From positions 1 through 45,088 of the forward strand of contig NZGS01000030.1 in NCBI GenBank assembly GCA_002690995.1: DNA of 45,088 bases, read 5' to 3'. The notes below the pieces were generated by a model. The model was not told where the DNA came from and made no database searches. It was given only the letters and a program-made list of their open reading frames with translations. The translations under genes and the position numbers were made by a program. Shown piece after piece: positions 19,042-27,281 of the stretch. Every line of letters starts with the position of its first letter. The first letter of the stretch is position 1. This DNA is from Rhodospirillaceae bacterium. Its GTDB lineage: Bacteria > Pseudomonadota > Alphaproteobacteria > Thalassobaculales > Thalassobaculaceae.

Positions 19042-19341
19042 CTAAATTGGCATCCTCATTACTTCTTGATATGCCTGGATCATTTTGTCTCTAATTGTTG
19101 TTACCAATTGTAGGGTTGATTCTGCGCTGTTGATGGCAGACACAACGTCGTTAAGATCTGCGTTTCCTGTTATACCCTTTATACCCATGGCTTCACCAGA
19201 TTTTAGCGTTTCTATGCTATTTTCTGTAGCCTCTTTCATGAAGGAAGAAAAGTCTTGACCGGCCCCTACTTTCTCTACTTTCTGCGCAGCACCACCCAAG
19301 TTCGATATGCTAGGCATACTCTCAGTGATTTTATCTACCAT
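19042..19341 (-). CDS. fliE: Flagellar hook-basal body protein FliE
   Basis: A 99-residue protein with the FliE C-terminal pattern: SAESTLQLVTTIRDKMIQAYQEVMRMPI, the typical end that joins the MS ring to the rod. The middle FSSFMKEATENSIETLK is the usual amphipathic helix. It is exported through the flagellar gate and lies at the base of the rod. GGGA precedes the ATG at six bases. It is the third gene of its operon, after flgC. Confidence 0.95.
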   Translation of the reverse strand: MVDKITESMPSISNLGGAAQKVEKVGAGQDFSSFMKEATENSIETLKSGEAMGIKGITGNADLNDVVSAINSAESTLQLVTTIRDKMIQAYQEVMRMPI

Positions 19342-19405
19342 TGTCTATCCCATTAGTCTTTTGTACGATTATAACTTAAGTTGGAACTCATGGCTATCTG
19401 GAGAA

Positions 19406-19822
19406 TTAACTCCGCAATAATTCTATTGTACGCTGTATCATGGCTTTCGAGGCTTCAAGGACGCTCAAGTTCGCCTCATAAGATCTCTGCGCTTCCTTCA
19501 TGTCCATCATTTCAATCAGCCCATTGACGTTAGGCCTCCTTACATATCCCTTATCATCTGCCAGAGGATGATAAGGCTCATAGGCGACTATAAAATCCGA
19601 GCTATCCCGCCCAATTTTAGAAACTTGGACCATATCTACCCCTAGCTTGCGGTCCAAAACGTCTTTAAATACAATAGTCTTGCGGCGATATGGATCTGCA
19701 CCTTGACTTCGACCAACAGAATCCTGGTTGGCAATATTTTCCGAAATGACCCTAAGCCTTGTTCCCTGTGCCTTCATACCACTCGCTGATATTTTTAGCG
19801 CATTGTTTAAATCTACAGCCAT
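19406..19822 (-). CDS. flgC: Flagellar proximal rod protein FlgC
   Basis: A 138-residue rod protein. The N-terminal rod motif is NALKISASGMKAQGTRLRVI followed by SENIANQDS, and the C-terminal motif is the usual ANLSVLEASKAMIQRTIELL helix. FlgC forms part of the proximal rod. GGGGG lies just before the ATG. It is 24 bases downstream of flgB. Confidence 0.97.
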   Translation of the reverse strand: MAVDLNNALKISASGMKAQGTRLRVISENIANQDSVGRSQGADPYRRKTIVFKDVLDRKLGVDMVQVSKIGRDSSDFIVAYEPYHPLADDKGYVRRPNVNGLIEMMDMKEAQRSYEANLSVLEASKAMIQRTIELLRS

Positions 19823-19846
19823 GCTTCAACCCCCTTCTAATAAAAC

Positions 19847-20254
19847 CTAACGATTAACGCCAAGCGCGATTTTAAACATAGATAAATTTTTCTTATAAAT
19901 ATTTGCGACCAACTTATAGTTCATGTTTGAGTCATTAACCTTTATTAATTGCTCTTCCATGATTACCCCATTTTCGTTTGGGTTCATTTCATATATATCT
20001 CTGCTTTTTTCTTGAATTGTTCTAAAATCAGCGCGTCTAATAGTGCCCGTCAAATGACCTTCTGTTGTATTCGCTACGGGCACATCTCTTGTTGTGTTTA
20101 ACATACCTGAAAAATCAGGCGCCTTAAGGTCTTTTGCCTTATACCCTGGGGTATCTGCGTTTGCGATATTCTGAGCCAAAACAGTTTGCCGTTCACTTAA
20201 CCAGCCCATTTTACTATTAGTCAGCCTAAAAATATCTAATTTGTTTAGATCCAT
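19847..20254 (-). CDS. flgB: Flagellar proximal rod protein FlgB
   Basis: A 135-residue FlgB with KMGWLSERQTVLAQNIANAD and TPGYKAKD at the N terminus and the MNYKLVANIYKKNLSMFKIALG end. The ATG at 20254 is chosen over one 57 bases upstream: AGGA lies six bases before it, and the sigma-54 promoter at 20291-20308 would overlap the longer reading frame. It forms the rod base with FlgC, FlgF and FliE, and it is the first gene of the leftward export-rod operon. Confidence 0.96.
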   Translation of the reverse strand: MDLNKLDIFRLTNSKMGWLSERQTVLAQNIANADTPGYKAKDLKAPDFSGMLNTTRDVPVANTTEGHLTGTIRRADFRTIQEKSRDIYEMNPNENGVIMEEQLIKVNDSNMNYKLVANIYKKNLSMFKIALGVNR

Positions 20255-20290
20255 GATAAGTCCTAGTTCTAACGATAATCCAGAATAATG

Positions 20291-20308
20291 ATGCAAAACT
20301 CGTACCAA
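20291..20308 (-). promoter_or_regulatory. Sigma-54 promoter of the flgB operon
   Basis: Read leftward the site is TTGGTACGAGTTTTGCAT, with the GG and GC pairs ten bases apart exactly as in the sigma-54 (RpoN) consensus TGGCAC-N5-TTGC. It lies 39 bases upstream of the flgB ATG. The same signature occurs before fliL, flgF, flgI and flgK. Confidence 0.8.
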
Positions 20309-20401
20309 CATTTACAGAGCCTTTTAATGCTCATTTTCGTTCGAGCGGAAAGATAAAATTAAAACTGGCTAATTTTTGTTTGGAACTGTAAATTTCGACA
20401 T

Positions 20402-20695
20402 ATGAGCCATCGACAAGCAGCTTTTGCCATTAAGGACACTGCCCGGGATAAAGGAAATCCAAAAGTACTTGCAAAAGGTTTTGGAGTATTAGCGGAAAAA
20501 ATCCTTCGTCTAGCTTTTGATAACGACGTCAAAGTGAGAACGGATCCAGACCTAGTCGAAATTCTCTCAGCCGTAGAGATTGACTGCGAGATTCCAATAG
20601 AGGCACTAGCGGCTGTTTCTGAGATACTATCCTACGTATATAAGGAAACAAAAAATCAATCAGTTAATGATGCAGCCGAACCATTCAATGAGTGA
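20402..20695 (+). CDS. Stand-alone FlhB cytoplasmic-domain protein (FlhX-like)
   Basis: A 97-residue protein that aligns with the part of FlhB after the NPTH cleavage site: GNPKVLAKGFGVLAEKILRLAFDND here against AAPKVVAKGVDEVAFRIRDVAND in the full FlhB of this window, then EILSAVEIDCEIPIEALAAVSEILSYVYK against ALFAAAEIDDEVPQEHYKAVAEIISYVYQ. It has no membrane segments and no NPTH. In epsilonproteobacteria a similar protein, FlhX, can replace the cleaved FlhB fragment. No clear ribosome site is seen before the ATG. It heads the rightward group with fliO and fliP, divergent from flgB. Confidence 0.88.
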   Translation: MSHRQAAFAIKDTARDKGNPKVLAKGFGVLAEKILRLAFDNDVKVRTDPDLVEILSAVEIDCEIPIEALAAVSEILSYVYKETKNQSVNDAAEPFNE

Positions 20696-21023
20696 GAAAT
20701 TGCTTGAATTTATAAATGATCGGCTCGAAAAAACTGAGCAAGCCCTGTTCCAATTCAAGTTGGATATAGAAAAAGATTCCTCTTCTAAGCTTCCTTCGGA
20801 TTTACTATCAATGGTTGATGAGATTTGCGGGCAATTACCCCGCCTGCCCACAAACACGGCGCGTAAGATAGCTGTGCGGTTGCAGCCAATGCTCCAAACT
20901 CTTGATCAAATCATCAAAAAACTGGAAGCGCGCAACTCAGATCCAATAAAGAGCGATAAACAGTTCGTCAACAAAGCTGTAAAACGTTACAGGCAAGTTC
21001 CAAGTACTCGAAAACTTTTATGA
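20667..21023 (+). CDS. Hypothetical protein in the flagellar export region, 118 aa
   Basis: An 118-residue, mostly helical, charged protein (for example EFINDRLEKTEQALFQFKLDIEK near the N terminus, basic C terminus) that I do not recognise. It overlaps the end of the FlhX-like gene by 29 bases if read from the first ATG, or by eight bases from the Met at 20688. The overlap and the position before fliO suggest a flagellar role, perhaps as an export chaperone or regulator, but this is inference from context. No membrane segment or signal peptide is seen. Confidence 0.7.
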   Translation: MMQPNHSMSEKLLEFINDRLEKTEQALFQFKLDIEKDSSSKLPSDLLSMVDEICGQLPRLPTNTARKIAVRLQPMLQTLDQIIKKLEARNSDPIKSDKQFVNKAVKRYRQVPSTRKLL

Positions 21024-21076
21024 TACCAATGAAATAAAATGCTGCTAAGTAAATTAATTAAAGGCTCTTTGATGTT

Positions 21077-21409
21077 ATGGATTTAAGCGTTTACATTCGG
21101 TTTATTGTTGCTTTGATATTTGTCTTATCACTGATAGGCTTGATATATTGGGGTGCACAGCGATTTGGTTTGAGACGCGTGTTGGGTGATACAATAGCAG
21201 GGGGGCGTATCGAAATCATCGAAACTAAGAGAATTAACACCAAATTCCAGCTTGTGTTGATACGCCGTGACACTGCTACACACCTAATCTTACTGGGAAC
21301 AGATAATGGCGTGCTGATAGAGACGCTTAACGCGAATGAAAAACAAAAGGCTGATAGCAAAAATATTTCAAAGAAAATAACTTCAAATGAACTCTCTGAA
21401 AAAAAATAA
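21077..21409 (+). CDS. fliO: Flagellar export assembly protein FliO
   Basis: A 110-residue protein with one N-terminal membrane helix (about 7-26) and the FliO cytoplasmic beta domain: GGRIEIIETKRINTKFQLVLIRRDT followed by HLILLGTDNGVLIE. FliO helps assemble the FliP ring of the export gate. It has the short form usual in alphaproteobacteria. The ATG has AAAGG upstream. It lies 20 bases before fliP. Confidence 0.9.
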   Translation: MDLSVYIRFIVALIFVLSLIGLIYWGAQRFGLRRVLGDTIAGGRIEIIETKRINTKFQLVLIRRDTATHLILLGTDNGVLIETLNANEKQKADSKNISKKITSNELSEKK

Positions 21410-21429
21410 TCGATAGAGGTGTCTGAACG

Positions 21430-22206
21430 ATGTCTCAAAAAAACGTCTCGTGCCGCGCAAAAAAAAATTTTATTATACTATCGCCACTTTTTTTAGCATT
21501 CATTTTAGTCATCTTCGCGCCTGATGAAGCTCTATCACAAAGTCTAACTTTGGATATTGGAGAACCAGGTGGATCAACAACAGCACGTATTATACAACTT
21601 GTAGCCTTGATAGCTGTGCTATCATTGGCGCCTGGATTACTAGTTACGATAACTTCATTCACTAGAATAGTTGTTGTGCTTTCACTTCTTAGAACTGCGC
21701 TAGGAACGCAACAATCGCCTCCCAATGTTGTTTTGATCAGCCTAGCCCTATTTCTTAGTAGTTTTATTATGGCCCCCACTTTTGAACAGGCTTGGAAGTC
21801 AGGTATTTCACCGCTAATAGAGGAACGCATAGATGAAAAAGAGGCCTTTGAAAAAACTGCCAAGCCATTCCATGATTTTATGTTGAGGCAGGTTAGGCAA
21901 AAGGATTTAGAACTTTTTCAGGATATATCAGGAGCCGAAGCCGGTCTAAGCAACGAAACCCCTCTGCAGGTATTAGTCCCAGCATTTATGATTAGCGAAC
22001 TGAGACGAGCCTTTGAGATAGGGTTTTTAATTTACTTACCGTTTGTTATCATTGATATGGTAGTAGCTTCCATCCTCATGTCGATGGGAATGATGATGGT
22101 TCCTCCTATAATTGTTTCCCTGCCATTTAAATTAATATTTTTCGTCCTAGTTGATGGATGGTACTTAATCGCAGGCTCGTTAGTTAAGAGTTTCGGGGCT
22201 AGTTAG
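21430..22206 (+). CDS. fliP: Flagellar export channel protein FliP
   Basis: A 258-residue protein with a cleavable signal sequence (hydrophobic 14-30, ALS-Q region) and the FliP signatures: TSFTRIVVVLSLLRTALGTQQSPPN with VLISLALFLSSFIM, then FMLRQVR and the C-terminal VPAFMISELRRAFEIGFLIYLPF and MGMMMVPP. FliP forms the core of the export channel with FliQ and FliR. AGAGGTG lies eight bases before the ATG. It ends the rightward group and converges with the giant TPR gene. Confidence 0.97.
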   Translation: MSQKNVSCRAKKNFIILSPLFLAFILVIFAPDEALSQSLTLDIGEPGGSTTARIIQLVALIAVLSLAPGLLVTITSFTRIVVVLSLLRTALGTQQSPPNVVLISLALFLSSFIMAPTFEQAWKSGISPLIEERIDEKEAFEKTAKPFHDFMLRQVRQKDLELFQDISGAEAGLSNETPLQVLVPAFMISELRRAFEIGFLIYLPFVIIDMVVASILMSMGMMMVPPIIVSLPFKLIFFVLVDGWYLIAGSLVKSFGAS

Positions 22207-22207
22207 G

Positions 22208-22231
22208 AGATATTATCACTCGACAATATCT
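22208..22231. terminator. Weak hairpin in the fliP / TPR-gene convergent gap
   Basis: AGATATT (22208-22214) and AATATCT (22225-22231) can pair as a seven-base AT-rich stem with a ten-base loop, filling the 29-base gap between two convergent genes, with a short TT after it on the + strand. It could act in either direction but is weak. Confidence 0.35.
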
Positions 22232-22235
22232 TTGA

Positions 22236-25200
22236 TTATTGAATTTTACTTAAAGGCTGATCCCGAAGTTTCTCTCTATAACTCGTCAAAAAACCCTGAA
22301 AACGCCCTATCTCTTGAAAACGTTCGGTAAGCGTTCTGAAATCTTGGGGGTCTTCTGCCGTTTTGTTTGTGATAAGACGAAAGGCCTCTCTGTAGCGTGT
22401 TGAGTCCATCATGGCTGCATAAATTTGGCGCGCTTCATTAAGCTTGTCCTTCTGACCATTCATAGATAATGAGACTACCCAATTTACAACTAATGTCGCT
22501 GATAAGTCACTCAGCCGTCTGCCATCTTTGCCAGTATCACCTATCAGTCTTTGATAAGTCAAAGCCGACCGTTCCCAATCTTGAGTGCGCCAATAAATAT
22601 CTGCCCTTAATAGATCAGCTTTTCGAGAGTCATCGTTTTTGATCAATTTTAATGCGCTTTCGCTATCTCCAAGCGCAAAAACGCTCCTCGACCTTAAACG
22701 TTTCCTCTCAAGTGCCAGTCGACTGTCCAATCCAGGCGAAACACTTTCATTAAGGGCATCAAGGGCCAATCTTGGTTGCCTATCCAGTAAACGTATAAGT
22801 GCCAGCTTACTCCCAACTATTGCTTTCTGCTTTCCCCTTAATCTAAATTTCACTTGCCTATCTAGCAGTACAGAAGCTCTGTCTAAAAGGTCCACTTCCA
22901 CAAGTCTATCCGCCAACCGCTGAATTATTCGATCACCCCTCCTTCCAACGGGAGTGAGCTCTCTAAACTGGTCGTACATGGAAAGAGCTGTAAGCGGCGT
23001 CATACTATCAGCAGTACCATCAGTGTATATACTTGAAAACTCATTAATCATTCGTTTTGACACTACACCTGTTTCAACATTGTTTGGGAAAAAGGTAACC
23101 GCCTGTCTAAGAGCAGAAAGCCCTGATACAAAATCCTTTTCCTCAAGATAAAGCTCTCCCAGACGCCGTAACAAGTTGAATTCCAACTGATCTCCTCGCC
23201 AAGCAAATCTTAGTTGCTCCAGTTTTTCGATGGCCTCAGTGCGCGTTATGGCATTACTCTGGAGATCGTGCTCTATTAGCGACCGCTGCGCTCGAACACG
23301 CGCCCATCGATCCGGGGCCTCTATTAAGCGGCGCCAGTAATTTAGTGCTGTAGTAATATCATTTGATGCGTATAACACTCTCCCCCTAAGATAATTCAAA
23401 CGCGCCTGTTCACCAGCAGTCGGTTTACCGTCGGCGATAGTATCAAGGAAAACTCCTGCTCCCCGGTAATCCTCCGCTCGTATAGCAGCTTCCGCCGCCC
23501 ACAAAGCTAATTGTGTAGAGAAATTTCTTGGATAATCACCTGGTATTTCACCAGCTCGCGCAAAGTGCTCAATCGCCGCTGCCCATTTCCCTTGCGCAGC
23601 ATTAGATGCTCCTCGCCATAACTCTGCCTCGGAAAAACCATTAAGCAGCCCGTTATCCAACTCTTTCTCTGCTTCAGCAAAACGCCCAAGAATAAATTGA
23701 CTTGCACCTCTAAGAGCTATCACATCTGGTCGCCTTGATAATTCCTCATCCACGGATGAAATCGTTCGTAACAATCCCATGGTCTCTGCTGATAATCCTT
23801 TAGCGAAGTAAAACTGAGCCAAGCTTAACCGGGGGCCACTGCGGGCAATACTTGTGGCTTGCGAAATTTCGTGCTGAATCCGTTGTTTGAAATCAAGAAA
23901 CTCATGCGGTTTTGCACCCTGTCTCCAAGAAGCTAAATTGAATATTCGCCCCGGCTCTAATCCACCAGGAAGCCCATCAGCACTTCTAATAGATAATGTT
24001 TCCTGCGTTACCACTTTTGATGGATCCGAAACCTCTAAACCTTTAAAACTACTAGCAGTGACCGCAACACCATCTGGCATAACCCTTACTTCTAACTCGT
24101 CTATCAATGGTTGAATTACGATTCCTTGAATGCTCTTTAGTAAATTGAACTGGGCGAATGTTTGGTTTGCTTCTACACCTCTGCTTAGAGGTAAAATAGG
24201 AACTATAAACAACCTATCGCCAACTTCTGGATCCGTTACTATTATAGCTTCGCCAATCCCTTCTGCCAGAACAAAAACTCTAGGTCCTTGCGGACTGGTT
24301 TGTTGAGTGACAAATTGGAGAGCAACATCTGGCCTCGATTGTTGAGGCACCAAATCTACGACCCAAATGTTGCCATCCCGCCAAACCGAAGCCGAAACCC
24401 CATCAACTAATTTTGCTCTGAATACAGTCCCTTTATCACTATCGATCTGCTGCGGAAGGCTAATTATCTGTAAAATTTCACTTTTCAATTTGGAAACGTC
24501 TAACAAAACTTCTTGGTCAAATACTGCCCATAAATAACCAGCACGAGTGAACACAGCTGCTGGAACGTTCTCTGCCCACCCAAAACGCATTGAGCTGACA
24601 TTATTAGACTTACTGAACTCAATTGATATTTGCCCTTTTTTTGGAGCCGAGTAAGGCAACGCTGCGGTAGTATTGGTCGGAGAATTTACCTTCCATTTTG
24701 GATCGCTTAAAAAATTCTGATTAATAGACAAATCTTTTACTAGTTTACTTGGTTCACGCGACCGAGTTTCTGGTTTTTTCTCCGGTTCCAAAACGCTATC
24801 ACTTTTGTTGCCATTGATGTCCTGACCTTTGGCTGGTTTTAGTGTTTTCTGAATGTCAGCCTTGGGTAATGAAACATTTGGCCGTAAATCTTTAATTTCT
24901 TTTTTAGATCCACTCTCCAACCCTAGTTTTTCCGCCAATGCTACAGTTTGTTTATCGCTCTTGTTTTCTAATCTTGTACTTTCTTCTTCAGACGTATCTC
25001 TCGCTTGCGGGGAAATCTCTTTCGAATTTAGAAAATCTAAGACTATTTTCTTGTCCAGCTTCGAATGTTTAATTGTTGATTGTTTTGGATAACCAATAAT
25101 AACTACCAGGTTATTATTTTTGTCTTCACTGAGATTGAAACTAGAGAAACTTCTCGGCAATTGCCGCCGCACAGCCTGAAGATCAACTGAACCTTGTGAA

Positions 25201-25760
25201 TCGAAATTTATGCTTATCTTATCAGGACTATTTGTTATCGAATAATTTACTTGTTTAGGCCATTCAAAAACAAGGCGTTCATAGTCTTTATGTTTTCCAA
25301 CTCTAACCGAAACTGGCGATTTCGTTTTCTTTTTGTTAAAAGGTTTCCGGTCTTTCGGATCTTCAAGACCATTGGACGCGCTTTCGACTTCAGGTCCTAC
25401 ATCGAGGATTATTTTGTTAGCAACCCGATACACTTTGTATTCAAGCTTACCCTGCATAGTTACTACGGCTTCTCGACCTTCATCCTGTGTTAGAAACGTT
25501 TTTATGTACTTTCCTAAACCTCTTTTGCCTTTATCGAATTTACTTGAGAAGGGAGTATTGAATTCAATTAGAATTTGAGAACCAAATTTTTGAGAACTGA
25601 ATTTAGTAGGTTTTTCAAACTCAAAAGTGACTCTGTCGAACGTCTTCTTATTGCTAAATTGAACTTTGGCATCACTGGGCGTTGAAACCGCGACCAGCGG
25701 CAAACAAAAAAGTACGAAGAAATAACCTACCGGCACTAATGTCGCTACAAATCTAATCAT
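22236..25760 (-). CDS. Very large exported TPR protein of the flagellar motor operon
   Basis: A 1174-residue protein with an N-terminal signal peptide (hydrophobic FVATLVPVGYFFVLFCLPLVAV). Residues about 30-250 hold two related beta-rich segments (DRVTFEFEKPTKF and ERLVFEWPKQVNY with similar spacing) that resemble AMIN-type peptidoglycan-binding modules; a Lys/Ser/Pro-rich linker follows; from about 640 to the end come many TPR-like helical repeats. It should be periplasmic. It overlaps the MotB-like stop as ATGA, so the ATG at 25760 is preferred over a TTG three codons earlier. Its operon position (after two MotB-like genes) suggests a stator- or cell-wall-linked role. The exact function is unknown. 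Confidence 0.85.
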   Translation of the reverse strand: MIRFVATLVPVGYFFVLFCLPLVAVSTPSDAKVQFSNKKTFDRVTFEFEKPTKFSSQKFGSQILIEFNTPFSSKFDKGKRGLGKYIKTFLTQDEGREAVVTMQGKLEYKVYRVANKIILDVGPEVESASNGLEDPKDRKPFNKKKTKSPVSVRVGKHKDYERLVFEWPKQVNYSITNSPDKISINFDSQGSVDLQAVRRQLPRSFSSFNLSEDKNNNLVVIIGYPKQSTIKHSKLDKKIVLDFLNSKEISPQARDTSEEESTRLENKSDKQTVALAEKLGLESGSKKEIKDLRPNVSLPKADIQKTLKPAKGQDINGNKSDSVLEPEKKPETRSREPSKLVKDLSINQNFLSDPKWKVNSPTNTTAALPYSAPKKGQISIEFSKSNNVSSMRFGWAENVPAAVFTRAGYLWAVFDQEVLLDVSKLKSEILQIISLPQQIDSDKGTVFRAKLVDGVSASVWRDGNIWVVDLVPQQSRPDVALQFVTQQTSPQGPRVFVLAEGIGEAIIVTDPEVGDRLFIVPILPLSRGVEANQTFAQFNLLKSIQGIVIQPLIDELEVRVMPDGVAVTASSFKGLEVSDPSKVVTQETLSIRSADGLPGGLEPGRIFNLASWRQGAKPHEFLDFKQRIQHEISQATSIARSGPRLSLAQFYFAKGLSAETMGLLRTISSVDEELSRRPDVIALRGASQFILGRFAEAEKELDNGLLNGFSEAELWRGASNAAQGKWAAAIEHFARAGEIPGDYPRNFSTQLALWAAEAAIRAEDYRGAGVFLDTIADGKPTAGEQARLNYLRGRVLYASNDITTALNYWRRLIEAPDRWARVRAQRSLIEHDLQSNAITRTEAIEKLEQLRFAWRGDQLEFNLLRRLGELYLEEKDFVSGLSALRQAVTFFPNNVETGVVSKRMINEFSSIYTDGTADSMTPLTALSMYDQFRELTPVGRRGDRIIQRLADRLVEVDLLDRASVLLDRQVKFRLRGKQKAIVGSKLALIRLLDRQPRLALDALNESVSPGLDSRLALERKRLRSRSVFALGDSESALKLIKNDDSRKADLLRADIYWRTQDWERSALTYQRLIGDTGKDGRRLSDLSATLVVNWVVSLSMNGQKDKLNEARQIYAAMMDSTRYREAFRLITNKTAEDPQDFRTLTERFQEIGRFQGFLTSYREKLRDQPLSKIQ

Positions 25761-26509
25761 TTTTGCCAATTTTTGTGTATCATGATGTCAACCCGACGAG
25801 CCAGCTGGTGTTCGAGTTTGATTGGCGTCGTTAATGAATTTCTTTTGAATTTTGTATCTGCAAAACTAAGAATTTTTAAGTTTTTTCTATAACCAGCAGA
25901 TTTAAGTGCCTGTGCGACCGAGTAAGCTCGCGATAGTGATAATGTCCAGTTGTTTTTGTATTTCGCCCCGGCGGCCATTGGGGTGGGATCAGAGTGGCCG
26001 ACCAGAGATATATCATTACTAAAGTTTGATAGTGTTTCAGCTATGAGGGAAAGTGCTTTGCTTCCGGAGTCGGAAAGATCTACTTCGCCTTTTTTAAATG
26101 TCAGTATTGTAGGGAGAGAAATAATGAGGTTATTTGCATCATAGGAGAATACTACATCTTCAAACACCTTCTCCTTTTTTAGAGATGACTCCAAAATGGA
26201 ACGCAAATAACCAAGGTTTAATCCATATCGAGTACTTCGATGATCTAATGGTGTACTATTTTTATAATTCTCAATGGAGGAGGCTTCCAATCTTTTCTCA
26301 TTATCCAAAGAGCCTTTAAAGACATCCCAAGCACTCATCATTATTGTAGACATTGAAAACATCATTATGAAAAACGCTAGTAACAGAGAAATTAGGTCGA
26401 TAAAAGTAAGTAACCATAATGGCCTTCTATCTTCAGCAACCATATTGCCAACTGTTATTTGATCAGTTTCGGATTGTTCATTAATTAAATCACGATATAA
26501 TTTAACCAT
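25757..26509 (-). CDS. MotB-like flagellar stator protein (with proton-binding Asp)
   Basis: A 250-residue protein with one membrane helix, WLLTFIDLISLLLAFFIMMF (about 32-51), in which Asp38 sits where MotB carries its proton-binding Asp, and a C-terminal OmpA-like peptidoglycan-binding domain (ISLVGHSDPTPM, LSLSRAYSVAQALKSAGYRK, ARRVDIMIHK). MotB and MotA form the stator; no motA is in the window. The ATG at 26509 has AGG seven bases before it and is preferred over an upstream start inside the neighbouring gene. It starts five bases after the end of its paralogue and overlaps the TPR gene. Confidence 0.87.
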   Translation of the reverse strand: MVKLYRDLINEQSETDQITVGNMVAEDRRPLWLLTFIDLISLLLAFFIMMFSMSTIMMSAWDVFKGSLDNEKRLEASSIENYKNSTPLDHRSTRYGLNLGYLRSILESSLKKEKVFEDVVFSYDANNLIISLPTILTFKKGEVDLSDSGSKALSLIAETLSNFSNDISLVGHSDPTPMAAGAKYKNNWTLSLSRAYSVAQALKSAGYRKNLKILSFADTKFKRNSLTTPIKLEHQLARRVDIMIHKNWQK

Positions 26510-26513
26510 TACG

Positions 26514-27161
26514 CTACCTACTTTTGCCTGGAAGCTCATCATTTAGTGGGGATCTAAATTTAAATATCAAGAAGTCAGGATTACCTGTTTCTAGACCCAC
26601 GGCCACCGAACCTTTAGGCACTGCTTTTTCCAACAAAATTGACGTTATTACCGAACAACGTTCTTGAGTAAGCTGATCTTCGAACTTTTCCTTTAGAATG
26701 CCCTCATATCCAAAAACTATTTCCGTATCCAGAGGATATTCATTTTCCGCCCGGATAATTATAACCGACAATCGTTCCAGAAGTTCCTCTAGTTTATTGA
26801 GTTGAACCGCTCTTCCCTTTTCAAAAATTAATTCAATGGGAATATCGATTTGAGCAGTGTTACTATCATATGAAATCTTCAGCCTTTTATCACGAAATAA
26901 ATATTGGAATAGCTCATCTAAGTCATTGAAAACAGTACGTGAGACCGCCGAGTTTTTTAGGGGTCTGAGTTGAAAAAGTTGTTCTGGGGACACAACTGCC
27001 GGGAAATTTGCCCTAATGCTTTCTACTACTTGCGTAGTTTTTTTCTCTCTATAAGTAGATATAGAATTTATGAATATAAAGAATGCTAGAAGTAGGAGAA
27101 ATAGGCTTAAAAAAAGCTGGGAATTACCTACCTGAACCGAACTGTTATTACTTTTCATCAT
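26514..27161 (-). CDS. MotB/OmpA-like protein lacking the stator Asp
   Basis: A 215-residue protein with a single N-terminal membrane helix (LFLSLFLLLLAFFIFINSIS, about 16-35) that aligns with the MotB-like helix of the next gene through LLLAFFI, but has Ser19 where that gene has its Asp. The C-terminal part (IDIPIELIFEKGRAVQL, LTQERCSVITSILLEKAVPKGSV) is OmpA-like. It cannot carry protons as MotB does, so a structural or regulatory part beside the true MotB-like protein is likely. The ribosome site is weak. It lies 120 bases after the MotE-like gene. Confidence 0.8.
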   Translation of the reverse strand: MMKSNNSSVQVGNSQLFLSLFLLLLAFFIFINSISTYREKKTTQVVESIRANFPAVVSPEQLFQLRPLKNSAVSRTVFNDLDELFQYLFRDKRLKISYDSNTAQIDIPIELIFEKGRAVQLNKLEELLERLSVIIIRAENEYPLDTEIVFGYEGILKEKFEDQLTQERCSVITSILLEKAVPKGSVAVGLETGNPDFLIFKFRSPLNDELPGKSR

Positions 27162-27281
27162 TCATTATCAATCTAACAATACTCTAGAGTTGCTTTTACA
27201 AATCTTTGGGTGATTTTTAGACGGCAATAGAACTCTCAATTTTCAACTTCATAACCTTTTTTTTTAAGATCAATTTTACTA

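Noticed and set aside
20255-20311. 19-residue N-terminal extension of FlgB
   Set aside because: It covers the sigma-54 site, and the internal ATG at 20254 has a good ribosome site and the normal FlgB N terminus.
20359-20373. CtrA-like TTAA-N7-TAAT before the FlhX-like gene
   Set aside because: The second half does not match TTAA, and such partial matches are expected by chance in this AT-rich DNA.
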